This document shows positions 1-9,928 of a DNA stretch of 64,000 bases, one piece after another. The notes below the pieces were generated by a model. It had not been told where the DNA came from. It ran no database searches and saw only the letters and a list, made by a program, of their open reading frames with translations. The stretch is from the NCBI GenBank assembly GCA_033807695.1, contig CM066311.1, positions 992,001-1,056,000 on the forward strand, written 5' to 3'. Made by a program: the position numbers and the translations under genes. The stretch's first letter is position 1, and every line of letters begins with the position of its first letter. This DNA is from Daedaleopsis sinensis (lineage: Eukaryota; Basidiomycota; Agaricomycetes; Polyporales; Polyporaceae).

Positions 1-111
1 GGTATGCAAGCGGGCCTGTGTCTGTGCCGAGGACCGCAGTCGCTCGCTACAGAGTGTACATGGTGAGGTGGTGAGTGCGGCGTGCTGAGGACACAGAAGT
101 AATAGAGGCTC

Positions 112-1228
112 TCACAATGTTGATACTACCTCCGTGTCTTCCTCCGGTTCCTGCATGGCGCGAGCAACGGAGTGGAGGAGGCGACGTTCCGCGTCCGCTC
201 TTGAGTGCGAGTCGCCGTGTTCCCGCGTCTTCGAGGACAATTTGGAGAGGTGGAGTTGATGTGCTTGAAGTGCCTGTGCGGCTGATGAGCAGTGTGATTG
301 AGGCTCATGCAAACATGATTCGTCTAACCGCCAAGGTATCGCGCGTATACTCTGCTCGGATACGATGGTTTGGGAGATTCAGGGTTAGGACAGCCGAAGA
401 TGGTGGCTCTTCGACCTGGCAACCGTCAGATACAAGGGCATCGTCTGTGAATGGTGCAGGGACAAACCTTGTTGTGGGCGGCCGTCTTCTTGCTACGTGA
501 AACGTCAATAAGCTGAGCGACGCAAACACAAAAAGCTGCCGCTCCCTACTTGAGTGCGTCAAGCAGTACGGAGATCTCAGCCAGCCGTTGGATGCGTATA
601 TTCTGTTTACGCTCAAGGATCTCAAGAAGTAACTCGGTGAGCCTCTTGTCGTCGAGAACGTCCACGAGTCGACGCTCTTCGTTCTCTGTTGAGTCAGAAT
701 GAGCAGCCAATCGATGTCAATTGTCCACAGAACGTTTACCAAGATCGCATAGAGCTCGCATGTGTTCATCGCGAGCACCCTGCGCACCGTCTAAATCGAT
801 GCTGGCTCGTTTGAGACGAGACTCTGCTCGTTGAACATGAGTGAACAGAGGATCGACATCCTCATTCGATGGCGGTCTCTGCTGGCGAGAGGACTGACGA
901 TCCCTGATGTACGCAACAGTCACAGCGTTAGCAAAGTTGGTTCGGGGACTAGTTTTCACGCTTACTGCTGGATTGTGGCTCTGAAAGCAGTGGCTTTACC
1001 TCGGCCGACGACACTGCGAGCGACGAAGTCGATGATCTCGGCGAGAGTCCCCTTGTAGAGTCTGGAAAGATCTTCGTCGCTCAGATCAGGAGCTTGGACG
1101 TCTTTGAGAATCGATTTGAGTTGCTCCCTCGATGACGCTGGGTAGGTGCGATGTTCGACAGTGCCACTGCCACTGTAACCACCATGAATGTTCAAGTCAG
1201 AGTCGGACGGCGTCCGGGGTAGAAACAT
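112..1228 (-). CDS. Coiled-coil protein of unknown function, 6 exons
   Basis: I do not recognise this protein. Six exons join in phase on the minus strand: 1228-966, 903-740, 685-550, 492-468, 415-329 and 273-112 (837 nt, 278 aa). All introns are 52-64 nt with GT-AG ends and typical branch sites. The N-terminus (MFLPRTPSDSD) is followed by a Ser/Gly-rich stretch, then charged helical segments (for example LKSILKDVQAPDLSDEDLSR and LTELLLEILERKQNIRIQRL) and a Lys/Arg/Glu-rich helical tail ending at VVSTL. The composition suggests a coiled-coil structural or scaffold protein. The start is uncertain: an open segment further 5' (1586-1245) may hold more N-terminal exons. The 3' end is also uncertain: a donor at GAG|GTAGTA before the stop could splice to an exon reading through to the left window edge. 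Confidence 0.6.
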
Positions 1229-1244
1229 TGTCGAGCTTGTCACC

Positions 1245-1586
1245 TCATTGGATCTGGCTGGGATAATGTCTGCTGCTGGCTTTGTTTTGTAGTATTCGGT
1301 TATTGTGCTCTTCGTCGGTGTGTTCGATGACGGTTGTCCACAAGGTCCCGGACACTTTGGCGCTCCAAACCGGACCGAATTCAGCTGATTTCTCATAGGC
1401 GCCACCACTCTGCCTACATAAGCGCTTACAAGGAGGAATGGCTTAAGTGGGACAGTCGACAATGATTGAGCGACATGTGTGTCTCTCACCTTCCAGGGTG
1501 CATGAGAGCTTTAAAGTAGACGATGTCTGAAGATGTGCGGTAGGCAAAGTCCAGAGATGCGTAGTTTGGCTGGGAGTATACTTTGC
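1245..1586 (-). CDS. Possible 5' exons of the coiled-coil gene, or a small separate gene
   Basis: Two coding-like segments join in phase: 1586-1490 (reads KVYSQPNYASLDFAYRTSSD and onward) and 1413-1245 (reads QSGGAYEKSAEFGPVWSAKV and onward, ending in TGA). The 76-nt intron between them has GTGAGA and GTAG ends. Codon choice looks coding, with many C/G third positions. The stop lies 17 nt before the ATG at 1228 and in a different frame, so the pieces cannot be joined to the downstream gene without another, unseen intron. An alternative frame is open through the same stretch and runs straight into the downstream gene. I see no convincing first exon; an acceptor just upstream of 1586 implies at least one more 5' exon. 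Confidence 0.3.
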
Positions 1587-1990
1587 CTGATTAAGACGGT
1601 GGTACGCTAACGTCCGCGCCAAGAGAATCAGCTTGGACTGGAAGCTACACCTCGGATATGCACGCATTCTGCTGTCTCTCGAGACCTGCACGAGCTGCCA
1701 GCGACCTGGGGAGACCGGACGTGCGCAGCTCTCGTATTTTTGGGTCGTGCGAGGCCGGCGCGCGAAACGGTCGAAGATAGCGGGCTGCTACCGAGCCCGT
1801 CTTCTCATGCACCCACGCTTGCGTCTGTCGCACCTCTGTCGTACTTGGACACCCCCTCCTCTCCTCGCGACATCCCCTCCTCCTCTTCCCCACGACTCCC
1901 TCTTGCTACCTACGCTCATGGACTGACCCGTCTCGCTCGCTGCGTCCACAGAACAGGAGTGTACGACGAGCTACGACCATATCAACGACC
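1587..1990. other. Intergenic, probable divergent promoter region
   Basis: This separates the minus-strand gene(s) to the left from the plus-strand membrane protein gene. It is C/T-rich near 1850-1960 on the plus strand, as is common upstream of basidiomycete genes. It may contain an unrecognised first exon of the minus-strand gene. Confidence 0.4.
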
Positions 1991-3159
1991 ATGGCCCTAG
2001 GCGGCTCTCCAACCACGACCTCCTCCTCCTCCTCGAGTACCGGAGACCCGAATCCCAACCCACCCACGTCGATCAGCCCCAACTCATCTCTCCCGTTCAG
2101 CTTCCTCGTCACTTTCGTCGCCGTCTTCCTCTTCTTCCTGGGCTGCGGCCTGGGGTCCCGCCGTGTCACCCGCACCCTCCGCCGCAACCTGGGTCTCCAG
2201 GTCACTGGCCTGGGTTCCCCGCATGCTGCGTCTGTCGCGCGTGTGCGGCCTGTTATCTGGGACGTCTTCCCGCGCAGTCCCCTCCCAGTAATATCAGATA
2301 CGTCCAGCAAGGACGCTAAGCGGCCGTGCGCAAGCGCAGGAGCAGGAGAAGCGCACACCTGGTCTACCCTCATCGTGAGTCCTTTCCTCGCATCTCCTCG
2401 CACTTTCTCCTCCCCGACGTGTGTTCAATCCACGCTCATCGTCACCTTGCCGCATCTACGCAGCCGCTCTGTGCGACATACGTCCGCCCATCTCCGCCCG
2501 CCGCGCCTGGCACGTCCCCATCCCCATCATCTCCCCAGTCAAACACGCCCCAGTCTCCCCTCGCACAGTCCGCGCTCTATCCGCTCCCCTCAACGCGCGA
2601 CCCCGCAGCGCCCCCGCCCACGATGCTCCGCTGGGCCGCAGGCGGGATGGGCGGGATGGGCTTCGCGCTCGCCCGCGGCATGCGCTCCACCGTCCCGCGC
2701 GCCCCTCTCCCTCCGCCGCGCCCCTCCCCATCTCCATCGAACACGTCTACCCCAGCGGGCCCCCGCGGCACGCCCGAGGTGCGCTGGCGCGGGCACCGGC
2801 TCCCGGACTTCCTCGCGCGCCCGCTGCTCCCCGTCTCCGTCTCCCGCAGCCCCGCGCCGTCCGCGGGTACGGGGGAGCAGCTCGAGATGGCGGGGCGAGA
2901 CCCGGAGGGCGCGCCGGTGCAGGCGCTCCAGGTGCTCGTGCTCGTCACGATGCCGTCTGCGGAACGCGCGCTCGCGAGGCGTGTGCGCGCGAAGGCCGCG
3001 GGGGCGGGGATCCCGGAGTCGCAGAAGTCGCGGGAGCTGGAGGCGGAGCTGGGCATGGGCACGGGAGGGAGAGAGGGGGAGGCGGAGATAGGGCTCGGCG
3101 AGTACGCGTTGGGCGTCGCGCGCGTGCCCTGGGACGCTCCTAGTCTTCGTTCGAGTTGA
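1991..3159 (+). CDS. Single-pass membrane protein, basidiomycete-type, unknown function
   Basis: Two exons, 1991-2374 and 2464-3159, separated by an 89-nt GTGAGT...CGCAG intron, give 359 aa. The ATG sits in a strong context (ACCATGG). Residues 1-32 are a Ser/Thr/Pro-rich exposed segment. Residues about 34-53 (SFLVTFVAVFLFFLGCGLGS) form one transmembrane helix, followed by a basic RRVTRTLRR stretch. The rest is a long Pro/Ser/Arg-rich region containing a hydrophobic core (VQALQVLVLVTMP) and a short conserved-looking end (EYALGVARVPW). The layout resembles small fungal single-TM proteins with a disordered cytosolic tail. Family and function are not recognised. No catalytic motif is visible. Confidence 0.6.
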
Positions 3160-3516
3160 TTGTGACTGTGAGTACGCGAGTCCCGGATCGCGGTGGTCGC
3201 CGCGTTTGTATATCAGGTCTGCTTGGATGTTGTATGCTCACTGGATTTGGCGAGTGCTCACCAGGATTGTCGACTGCTGCTTCGTACCGTGCCTTCTCTG
3301 CGCTCCCGCCTAGCATTCGCACTCACGAGATGGTGCGTAGTCGCTGGTACACGGCAGCTCTCGTCCTCGCCTGTCCGCCGTCCAAGATCATGATGCAAGC
3401 GCGGATATAAGCTGCTACTTGCCGAACAACATGCTAACTTACAACAAGACTTGCAAGATGGTCGTCTTCTTCTCCAAAGTCCGCTTCGTACTTCGTTCAT
3501 TACGTTGCATTGCACC
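3160..3516. other. Convergent intergenic region
   Basis: The 3' ends of the membrane protein gene (+) and the HNH-like gene (-) face each other here. I see no gene or repeat. Confidence 0.5.
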
Positions 3517-4795
3517 CTACTCCTGCATGTCCACGCCCCCGCCCTCGCCCTCGCCTGCGGAAGCGCTCCTTTGCCAGTGGTCGCGCACCGCCTGACACTC
3601 GGCCCGCACCCGCTTCACCTCCTCGTCCCCGTCGCCCGCACCATCCAGCGCCCCAGCCTCGAGGAGCGCGAGCGCAGCCCCGAGCACGACGGGCGGGTTG
3701 AGCGTGAGCGTGCGCCAGTCGCGCCAGACGCGCGTCCTCGGCGCATCATGGGAAGAGGAGGGCGGCATCGCCTCGGGGCGGAGGACGAGGACGTCGAACG
3801 CGGGGAGCTCGACCTGTGCGGTGGGGAGGTCAGTCTTCCACTCGGGCGGGGTGGGAACAAAACGGACGAGGACGAAGACGTACTGGCTCGAAGTGGATTT
3901 CGGGGTTCTTCGTGTCCCCCGAGATACCGTCGTCGACGAGGGTCTCTGCGCGCGGGGCGTCAAGGCCGTCCTGGGTCGCGAGCGACATCGAGTGCTGCTC
4001 TGTGGGTTCGGGCACCTGCTCGTGCGGAGGCGGTCAGTGCGCGGTCCCCAGCGCTTCAACACGCAGAGCTTGCCTCCTCATCATCATCCATCGCGATGTC
4101 GCCTTCTGCGTCGGGTTCTGGGTGCGTATGCGCTGTTGACGCGGAGGGCAGGGGTGCGCTAGCGAGCTGTGCGCGGAGGGCGGCGTTGGGGAGCCAGCGC
4201 CAGGCCCCCGCGTCGTACGCGTCGGCATGTGCTCTGCACACTTTGCAACAGCGCGGCGGGGAGGTGGGTTGAGCGGAGAACGGGAAGTGCGGCACGAGGA
4301 ACGAGGCACGCACATGTCATCAGGTTCGTCCAGTCGTCGCGCGAGTACCCGTGCGGGACGAGCCCAAGCTCCTTCAACCGCGCGATCGGCTATATGCGCA
4401 TGCGTGCCCGCCGTGACCCGTCAGCGCGCCGGTTCCGCGTGTGCCTTCACTTCACTCACGTCGTCCGCCTTCCTGTCGCCCGCCCCATCCTCATGCCCAT
4501 GTCCATGCTGCATCAACACCCGGGCGACGACGAGCTCCCCGGGCTCGCGCCGCCCGCACAGGAGGCACTGCTGACCGTGCCGCCGGATGGTCGCGAATAC
4601 GGTGCGGCGCGGGAGGGCCTCTGTGTTCGGGAAGGACTCGGCCGCGGGCGAGGCGGCGGCGCTCGGGTCGTCGTAGAGCGCGAAGAAGGAGGCGTCGCTC
4701 GCGTTGCTGAGCGCGCTCGGGGGGCGCGTGGGCGGCACGAAGTTCGGGTCGAGGGGCGTGCCCGGGGTGAGAGAGAGGCTGAGGGTTTCGAGCAT
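3517..4795 (-). CDS. HNH-type nuclease-like protein (derived)
   Basis: Five exons on the minus strand: 4795-4460, 4389-4314, 4240-4074, 4015-3884 and 3813-3517 (1008 nt, 335 aa). The third intron (4073-4016) starts with GC (GAG|GCAAGC) and ends CAG; the other three are GT-AG. The central part reads QQCLLCGRREPGELVVARVL and later NLMTLCRAHADAYDAGAWRW. A Cys-x2-Cys pair followed by Asn-x3-Leu-Cys-x2-His-x3-Tyr-Asp and an aromatic resembles the C-terminal half of fungal HNH_2-type domains. Where that fold normally has its first catalytic Ala-His, this protein has Val-Ala-Arg, so activity is doubtful. The C-terminal 100 residues are an acidic/helical tail. An unrelated zinc-binding domain is possible. 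Confidence 0.6.
4016..4073 (-). other. GC-AG intron
   Basis: 58-nt intron with donor GAG|GCAAGC, branch-like CACTGAC and acceptor GAGCAG. Removing it restores phase 0 between two coding exons. The unspliced reading meets a TGA. Confidence 0.65.
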
Positions 4796-6432
4796 CGTTG
4801 AATTGCGTCTGCTGCTTGCTGTCAGGGGCCTGGTGCTCGGTGCTGGAGGCGAGGACAGCGGTGGCGATTGCACTTGGAACTAGAAGTGAGTACCGAGCTC
4901 AATGGCGCTGTAGGTGGTATATGGGATGCCTTGACGACGGGAGGGCGGGGGGGAGCAGAGCAGCTTTGAGCTCGTGGTGGGAGATGCGTGGAGAGATAGG
5001 GGAGGAAGAGCGGTCACGGGTTTGGAGATGGAATATGAGAGTCGAGATCGCAGCGATCGCCGTGTAAGTACTAACTAAGCACATAGTACTCAGTACTCAG
5101 TAGTAGTATCATGGAGGTGGCGATTTGAATAAGACTTAAGCAGTCTCACAGATTCACAGAAAGCGGGTCCGTGCACCCACTGCTAGGTTCAGGCTCAGGT
5201 CTACTACTAGTGCAATTTGACTTGATGGTCAACCGTCAACTCATGCAGCGACCATCGCTATGTATCCTTATGTATTCCGACGTTGAACACAACAAAACCG
5301 TACGCACCTAAGGGACGTGTGCAATGTACATGTCGTGCCGCCCTGTGCCGTTCTCCTCCTAGCGAGGTCGAGACTCGGCTACATTATCGATGAGCATGAT
5401 TAGTAGTCGATTCTAAAATTGTCCTATCATAACGTGGACTTGAGACAGCTCGCTTTTATGAAAAGGCCTCATCGTTACGTCGAAAAAACTAGTTCTACGT
5501 GCCTTCCTTCCGTAGCTCCGACATCTTGCCAAATCATGATTGTAGCTGTGCTTGAATGTCTTGTGAATCTTCTACAATTCACAGATAATCGCAGCAGGCA
5601 CTCAAGCCTTCTGCATGCATGGTCGATATCGACCAGCTGGATGTTTAGTAGTCAGAGGCTGTCCACAAAAAGCCGCACACTGGCAGAGTCGGAGCTACTG
5701 ATAGGATGCCACTGGTGGTCTTCGATCCTTGCATTCTTAGCATATGTTGTGCTGGAGTATGGATCATATGTAGAGCGAAGGGGAGCGACTGTAACAATAG
5801 AAATTTTTGCAATAAAACCTACGTGTAGCTCCTCCAGATCATTCCGAATCAACACGAGTCGAAAACACAATGACAAGCGCCTATGCTACCCTATTTGGAA
5901 GATTCAAATGGTGGCGCCGCAGTACTACCACTTGAGCAACAACTGTCACCACAAATGGCTTCGACTAGAGCTGAATGATCTGTTATGCCTTCTGTAAGCA
6001 CCCAATAGACCACGTTAGTTGCTGGACGTCCACCAGCACACTTCGTCACCGTCATCCGACCGTGACATCGACAGCCTGGCCGTTGCCTCAGCGATTCTTC
6101 TAATTCAACGCCCTTATTATTCACACGGCATAGGGGGACAATTGTCGCATGGTCGTCAATTTCCACCCCCCAAAAGAGTACTCCGACCTGTCACATTTAT
6201 ACTGATACCATCCAGCCTTGAGAACACTAACCCCTTCCTCCGCCCTCCTCAGCCTTTGACTGATCATTTGAACTCGCCGACTACTTATACCACTCAAGGT
6301 ATCAGCGATCACAACCACTACCACCTACTCCTACGAGCACCGATCGTGGTAGGTGATCTTTCTGTGACTCCGTATATCTACGGCGCTGACACTGATACCC
6401 ACTCAGAACGGCCCTCCAAGTCAACAGAAGAT
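4796..6432. other. Intergenic, AT-rich in its centre
   Basis: 1.6 kb with no convincing gene. The part near 5400-6000 is noticeably more AT-rich than the surroundings. An open stretch at 5419-5997 lacks a proper ATG context and coding-like codon use. The segment 6019-6432 is open in frame with the next gene but shows no domain. Confidence 0.45.
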
Positions 6433-7902
6433 ATGCAGCGTTCATCGGAAGTGACGCCACATGAGGCGCTTGAGTCACATGCAAATATCCAGGATCCTCT
6501 GCATGAGCTTATAGTCATCCGCGCACACCCCAAAGTCACCATCGAGGGGCTCCGGCTCTGCCTTGAGCGCTCTGGTCAAGCTCCCCTAGATATCTCCTTC
6601 TACGAGCCACCCCACAAGACGCTTGAAGAGGTACTCCCTCTGCTCTCCCAACCTGAAAACGCAGACCGGATCCACACTCTCCACATCAAAGGGGACGCCG
6701 TCTGCGCACCCCTTCTCGCGCTCTTCCGTCTCGCGCTACCTTCCCTAAGGAGGCTCGAGGTGTCCAGTCAAGTCCAGTGGCCAGCCCTCGACGAGCATTC
6801 CATCCCCATGTCATTTCCCCGGCTACACACTCTCAAGCTAGGTGGCTTGTCCATGCTATGTATTATCAAAGATCCCGCCATCTGTGTAAACCTCCGGTCT
6901 CTTGGGCTCCACTCCAGTTGCTGTGAGCACCACCAGCTCGCGCTTGCAGACCTCGTCACCGTCCTGAAATCGATCCACCGGCTCGAGACCCTTGACCTGA
7001 CGAGATTTACACCCTTCAAAATAGATCTGTCTGCATCCGAGTTGGGCAATGCAGACGCTGCGGTGCACCTTGCTTATTTGCAGAGATACACCAACCTGAA
7101 CACCACCCCTGTAATATCCTCGATCAACACGCTCCTCTCCTTCCCCATGACGTGCGCCGTCGACATCCGAAGTGTGGATGCAGGTGCCAGTGTCTCAAGC
7201 AGCACATATGAATCTAGCCATGCAGCGATCTCAGACGTCCTGGGTCCTTGCATCCGCCAAATGCTCGAGAACTTGAACGCCACCGCGATGACCGTATGCA
7301 GCGACGACGGCCAGTTCAGTATTTCGATACCCACCGACCCGGAAGGGCCCCATGCGCCTCCTCGAGTCACGTTCTGCAGTTCCATGGCCCTCGCTCGGTT
7401 TGGCGACTTCGTGTCCTTTTGTCCGTCCGACCGCCTTACACACCTCACGTTCTCGTCTATCCCGAGCTGCAGCACGTACGCCGTGGTCAAGTGGGCGGCC
7501 GTTCTCCGGGCGTACCCAACGCTGCAGAGCATCACGATCACGCGTGCGGCCTGCGACGTCTCGGGCTTGATCCGCGCACTCACTCCTCTCGGCCCCGGCC
7601 ACCCCGAGGACAGACAGGAACTGCTGTGTCCGGACCTGCGGTCGATACATGTGACGCTTTATACGCGCAAAAACAACGTCCTGTATAGTATCGGCGGCTC
7701 GATGGTCTCCTGCGCTACTGCTCGCGCGGAGAGGGGCGCCCGGCAGCTGGAGGAGCTCACGGTGATATGGATGACCGACAAAAAAGCAGTCCCTCTCGAA
7801 GACCCCGAGTGGAAGGACATCGCTAAGAAACTGCGTGGACTGGTTGATCGAGTAGACATAATGATAGAGGAGGATGAATTCGAGGTTAGCTACGGAGGCT
7901 AG
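6433..7902 (+). CDS. LRR protein of the F-box/LRR type, without visible F-box
   Basis: One uninterrupted reading frame of 489 aa from ATG 6433. Early residues ESHANIQDPLHELIVIRAHP are followed by GLRLCLERSGQAPLDISFYE. That last motif is typical of what follows the F-box in agaricomycete F-box proteins, where the solvent-exposed ring of the LRR domain begins. Leucine-rich units follow at irregular spacing (for example LPSLRRLEV, FPRLHTLKLGGL, IHRLETLDL, DRLTHLTFSS, PDLRSIHV). The F-box helices expected in the first 60 residues are absent, and the frame upstream to 6019 does not supply them. Role: if functional, probably a protein-interaction scaffold rather than an SCF substrate adaptor. The end, ...EDEFEVSYGG, is typical for the family. 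Confidence 0.65.
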   Translation: MQRSSEVTPHEALESHANIQDPLHELIVIRAHPKVTIEGLRLCLERSGQAPLDISFYEPPHKTLEEVLPLLSQPENADRIHTLHIKGDAVCAPLLALFRLALPSLRRLEVSSQVQWPALDEHSIPMSFPRLHTLKLGGLSMLCIIKDPAICVNLRSLGLHSSCCEHHQLALADLVTVLKSIHRLETLDLTRFTPFKIDLSASELGNADAAVHLAYLQRYTNLNTTPVISSINTLLSFPMTCAVDIRSVDAGASVSSSTYESSHAAISDVLGPCIRQMLENLNATAMTVCSDDGQFSISIPTDPEGPHAPPRVTFCSSMALARFGDFVSFCPSDRLTHLTFSSIPSCSTYAVVKWAAVLRAYPTLQSITITRAACDVSGLIRALTPLGPGHPEDRQELLCPDLRSIHVTLYTRKNNVLYSIGGSMVSCATARAERGARQLEELTVIWMTDKKAVPLEDPEWKDIAKKLRGLVDRVDIMIEEDEFEVSYGG

Positions 7903-8340
7903 TAGACATCAGTCACGTGCTCGGTCCTTTTGATCCTGTCAGATCCTGTCTGGCAGACTCACCACTCTCAACATCGTGTACTATAGTAGCCCGAATCCGA
8001 ACTCGTGGATAGGACGATGGACGGCCCTGCTTCAGCTCAACTAGACCGCGGGACGCGAAGTTGTATCGTGGATGGAATACGCGGGCTTGCGGCCTTCGAT
8101 TATGGTGCGTGTCTCATTCCCTCGAACTTTCTGTACCGTGCAGTCTGTATGCGTACTTGTTTGTCCCGGATGAAGTGCATACGGTTCGCATATATAAGGG
8201 GTATACTCGCTTCGCTCGCAACACATCCACTCTGTCGCAGTTCAAGTTACTGTGATCGTTGCGTGAGAGACCATGCCAGGGGACAAGTTGAACTGTGCAT
8301 TCGGTGGGACTACTTGCTCTTTTGACTCCCACGCGCATAT
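7903..8340. other. Convergent intergenic region
   Basis: Lies between the 3' ends of the LRR gene (+) and the GST gene (-). No gene seen. Confidence 0.5.
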
Positions 8341-9382
8341 CTACTCGTCTTCTTCCTCCCCGTCGAGCTCCTCGTAGTGCCTGAACAGACCCATGCTGAA
8401 TGGCAACCTCCGCCCACTGTCAATGTACTCCTTGATCCCCTTCTCGCCCTTGACCCTTTCGTGCAGCGCGAACACGTTGCTGTACTTTCCTGCCTTCTTC
8501 AGCTGCGCCATCCGCCTCGGGAACGCGAACAGCACCCCGTCCACGACATGGAACAGCACCAGGTCCGCGACCGTCGTCTGCGCTCCGAGGAGGTACGTCC
8601 GCGCCCCGTCCTTGGCGCCCTCCGTCGCCGAGTTCTGCGCGAGCACGGACTCGAAGTACTTGAGGTAGCGCGGGATGCGGATCTTGCGGAACGAGTCCGC
8701 CGCGCGCGCGGCCTCGGCCTTCTGCTCCTCGTAGAAGAGCGCGGTCGCGAGGGGGTGGTGCACGTTGTGCGTGTCGTCGCACCAGTCGAGCGCGGTCAGC
8801 GTCAGCTGGCTCACCACGCTGCGCTCCTCCTCCGCGCGCTCGAGCGCGCCCTCCTCCGACACGAGCGCGGTGACCGCAGCGCGGCCCTCGGGTGTGAGCA
8901 CGTTGAGCTTGTTCCCGTGCACACCCGCGAGCCCGCAGCGCGGGGCGATGTGGTGGAGGATCGCGGCGGTCTGGGAGATCACCCGGCCAGAGGGCAGCTG
9001 GAGTGCGGGCGGGGCGAAGTGCGGGGGTGTGCCGACCTTGGCGGGCTGGGAGAGCGCGGGGATATCGTGCTGCTCGGTGTATGGGATCCCGCCGTACTCG
9101 AGGGCGAGGCGGACGTACTCGCCGCGTCCGGGGATTCCGGGCCACTGGATGTCGGCGTATTGGCATTAAGTCAACGACGTACGAGACGGTGCGGACGGGT
9201 GGACTCACGTAGTGAAGGATGTACTCCTCCGTGCGCTGCTTCTTCTCCGGGCGGGACATTGTGGCGTAGGTGTGCGTGAGTGCGGAGGAGGTTCTTGTTA
9301 GGGAGGATATATGCGCGGGCGAGACACTTGAGACTGAGGCGAGACGTCCGATGGAGGTGCGAAGCTTGAAGAGAACGGACAT
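8341..9382 (-). CDS. Glutathione S-transferase
   Basis: Two exons, 9382-9209 and 9144-8341, with a 64-nt GTGAGT...CCAG intron in phase 0; 325 aa. The thioredoxin-like N-terminal domain begins at YILHYWPGIPGRGEYVRLAL and contains the cis-Pro/glutathione-binding segment LPSGRVISQTAAILHHIAP. An all-helical C-terminal domain follows, with the conserved FHVVDG...FALHERVKG pattern and an acidic tail (DGEEEDE). Function: conjugation or deglutathionylation with glutathione. There are two candidate starts. The first gives a 41-residue Arg/Ser/Thr-rich, acid-free extension that looks like a mitochondrial presequence. The second ATG (9259, MSRPEKKQRTEEYILHY) gives a normal cytosolic GST. The subclass was not determined. 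Confidence 0.85.
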
Positions 9383-9410
9383 TTGACCCCTGCGTCGCTG
9401 CAGGTCATAC

Positions 9411-9419
9411 TTATATATA
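9411..9419 (-). promoter_or_regulatory. TATA-like element of the GST gene
   Basis: The minus strand reads TATATATAA about 30 nt before the upstream GST start codon. It is the only strong TATA-like match near the gene. So close to the first ATG, it would favour transcripts that begin near or after that ATG, which may bear on start choice. Confidence 0.35.
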
Positions 9420-9899
9420 CGCGAAATCTAGACGGAAGACGGCATGACGTCACCCTGCTGACCGCATTGACTGCATTAATCTCGTAGTTCAGGTCAGCTT
9501 CCTGAGTCTAAATTGATCATTGTACTGACTGCTGAGCAATCCCCCTGATCTACGAGTCAGAGATGGGATAGAAACGTATGTACGCGATGCTCAATTCAAG
9601 CGTCCACGGATGATCAGACCGTTGCATGCTAACAACCATGAGTTGAGGGGGCCTCCGAGTGACACGGGAGCGTGGTACAAGCCAATCTTCGAGTCATCGG
9701 CATCGACGGCGGGCGCACGCTGTAACAGTACCAGGAGGACTGTTTGCGCGGAGGGGTCGAGCGAGGGAGGCCGGGACCCCATAGGACCCCATCCAGTAGC
9801 CCTAGTCCGGTTGAGGGGTGTAGGTGCAGTTGCCAATATTTGGTCAGAATAGTGACTCTGACTCGGAGTCGGTCCGGAAAGGAACCGGAAAGTACTCAC
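9420..9899. other. Intergenic, upstream of GST
   Basis: Upstream flank of the GST gene. No gene or repeat recognised. An open stretch at 9591-9899 (-) has no recognisable domain. Confidence 0.4.
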
Positions 9900-9928
9900 T
9901 CATTTCGAGCTGCGAAGACTTGAATTTG
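9900..9928 (-). pseudogene. Solo relic of a P450 exon (exon 13 type)
   Basis: The minus strand reads ATTCAAGTCTTCGCAGCTCG then AAATGA|GTGAGTAC. This matches the 29-nt exon 13 of the P450 genes in this window (ATTCAAGTTCTCTCAGCTCG then AGATGA|GTGAGT in the copy at 61.7-64 kb) with about four differences in 26 positions, and the splice donor is retained. The exon encodes the residues just after the heme cysteine loop (FKFSQLEM). I could not find exons 12 or 14 beside it. It is therefore an isolated, decayed fragment about 19 kb from the nearest P450 gene. Confidence 0.5.

Noticed and set aside
75..500. 141-codon plus-strand open frame at the left edge
   Set aside because: It overlaps the spliced coiled-coil gene on the opposite strand, whose exons join in phase.
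5419..5997. 192-codon plus-strand open frame
   Set aside because: It has no ATG at its start, lies in AT-rich DNA, lacks coding-like codon bias and shows no domain.
8377..9279. 300-codon plus-strand open frame
   Set aside because: It is the antisense of the GST gene, a G/C-bias shadow.
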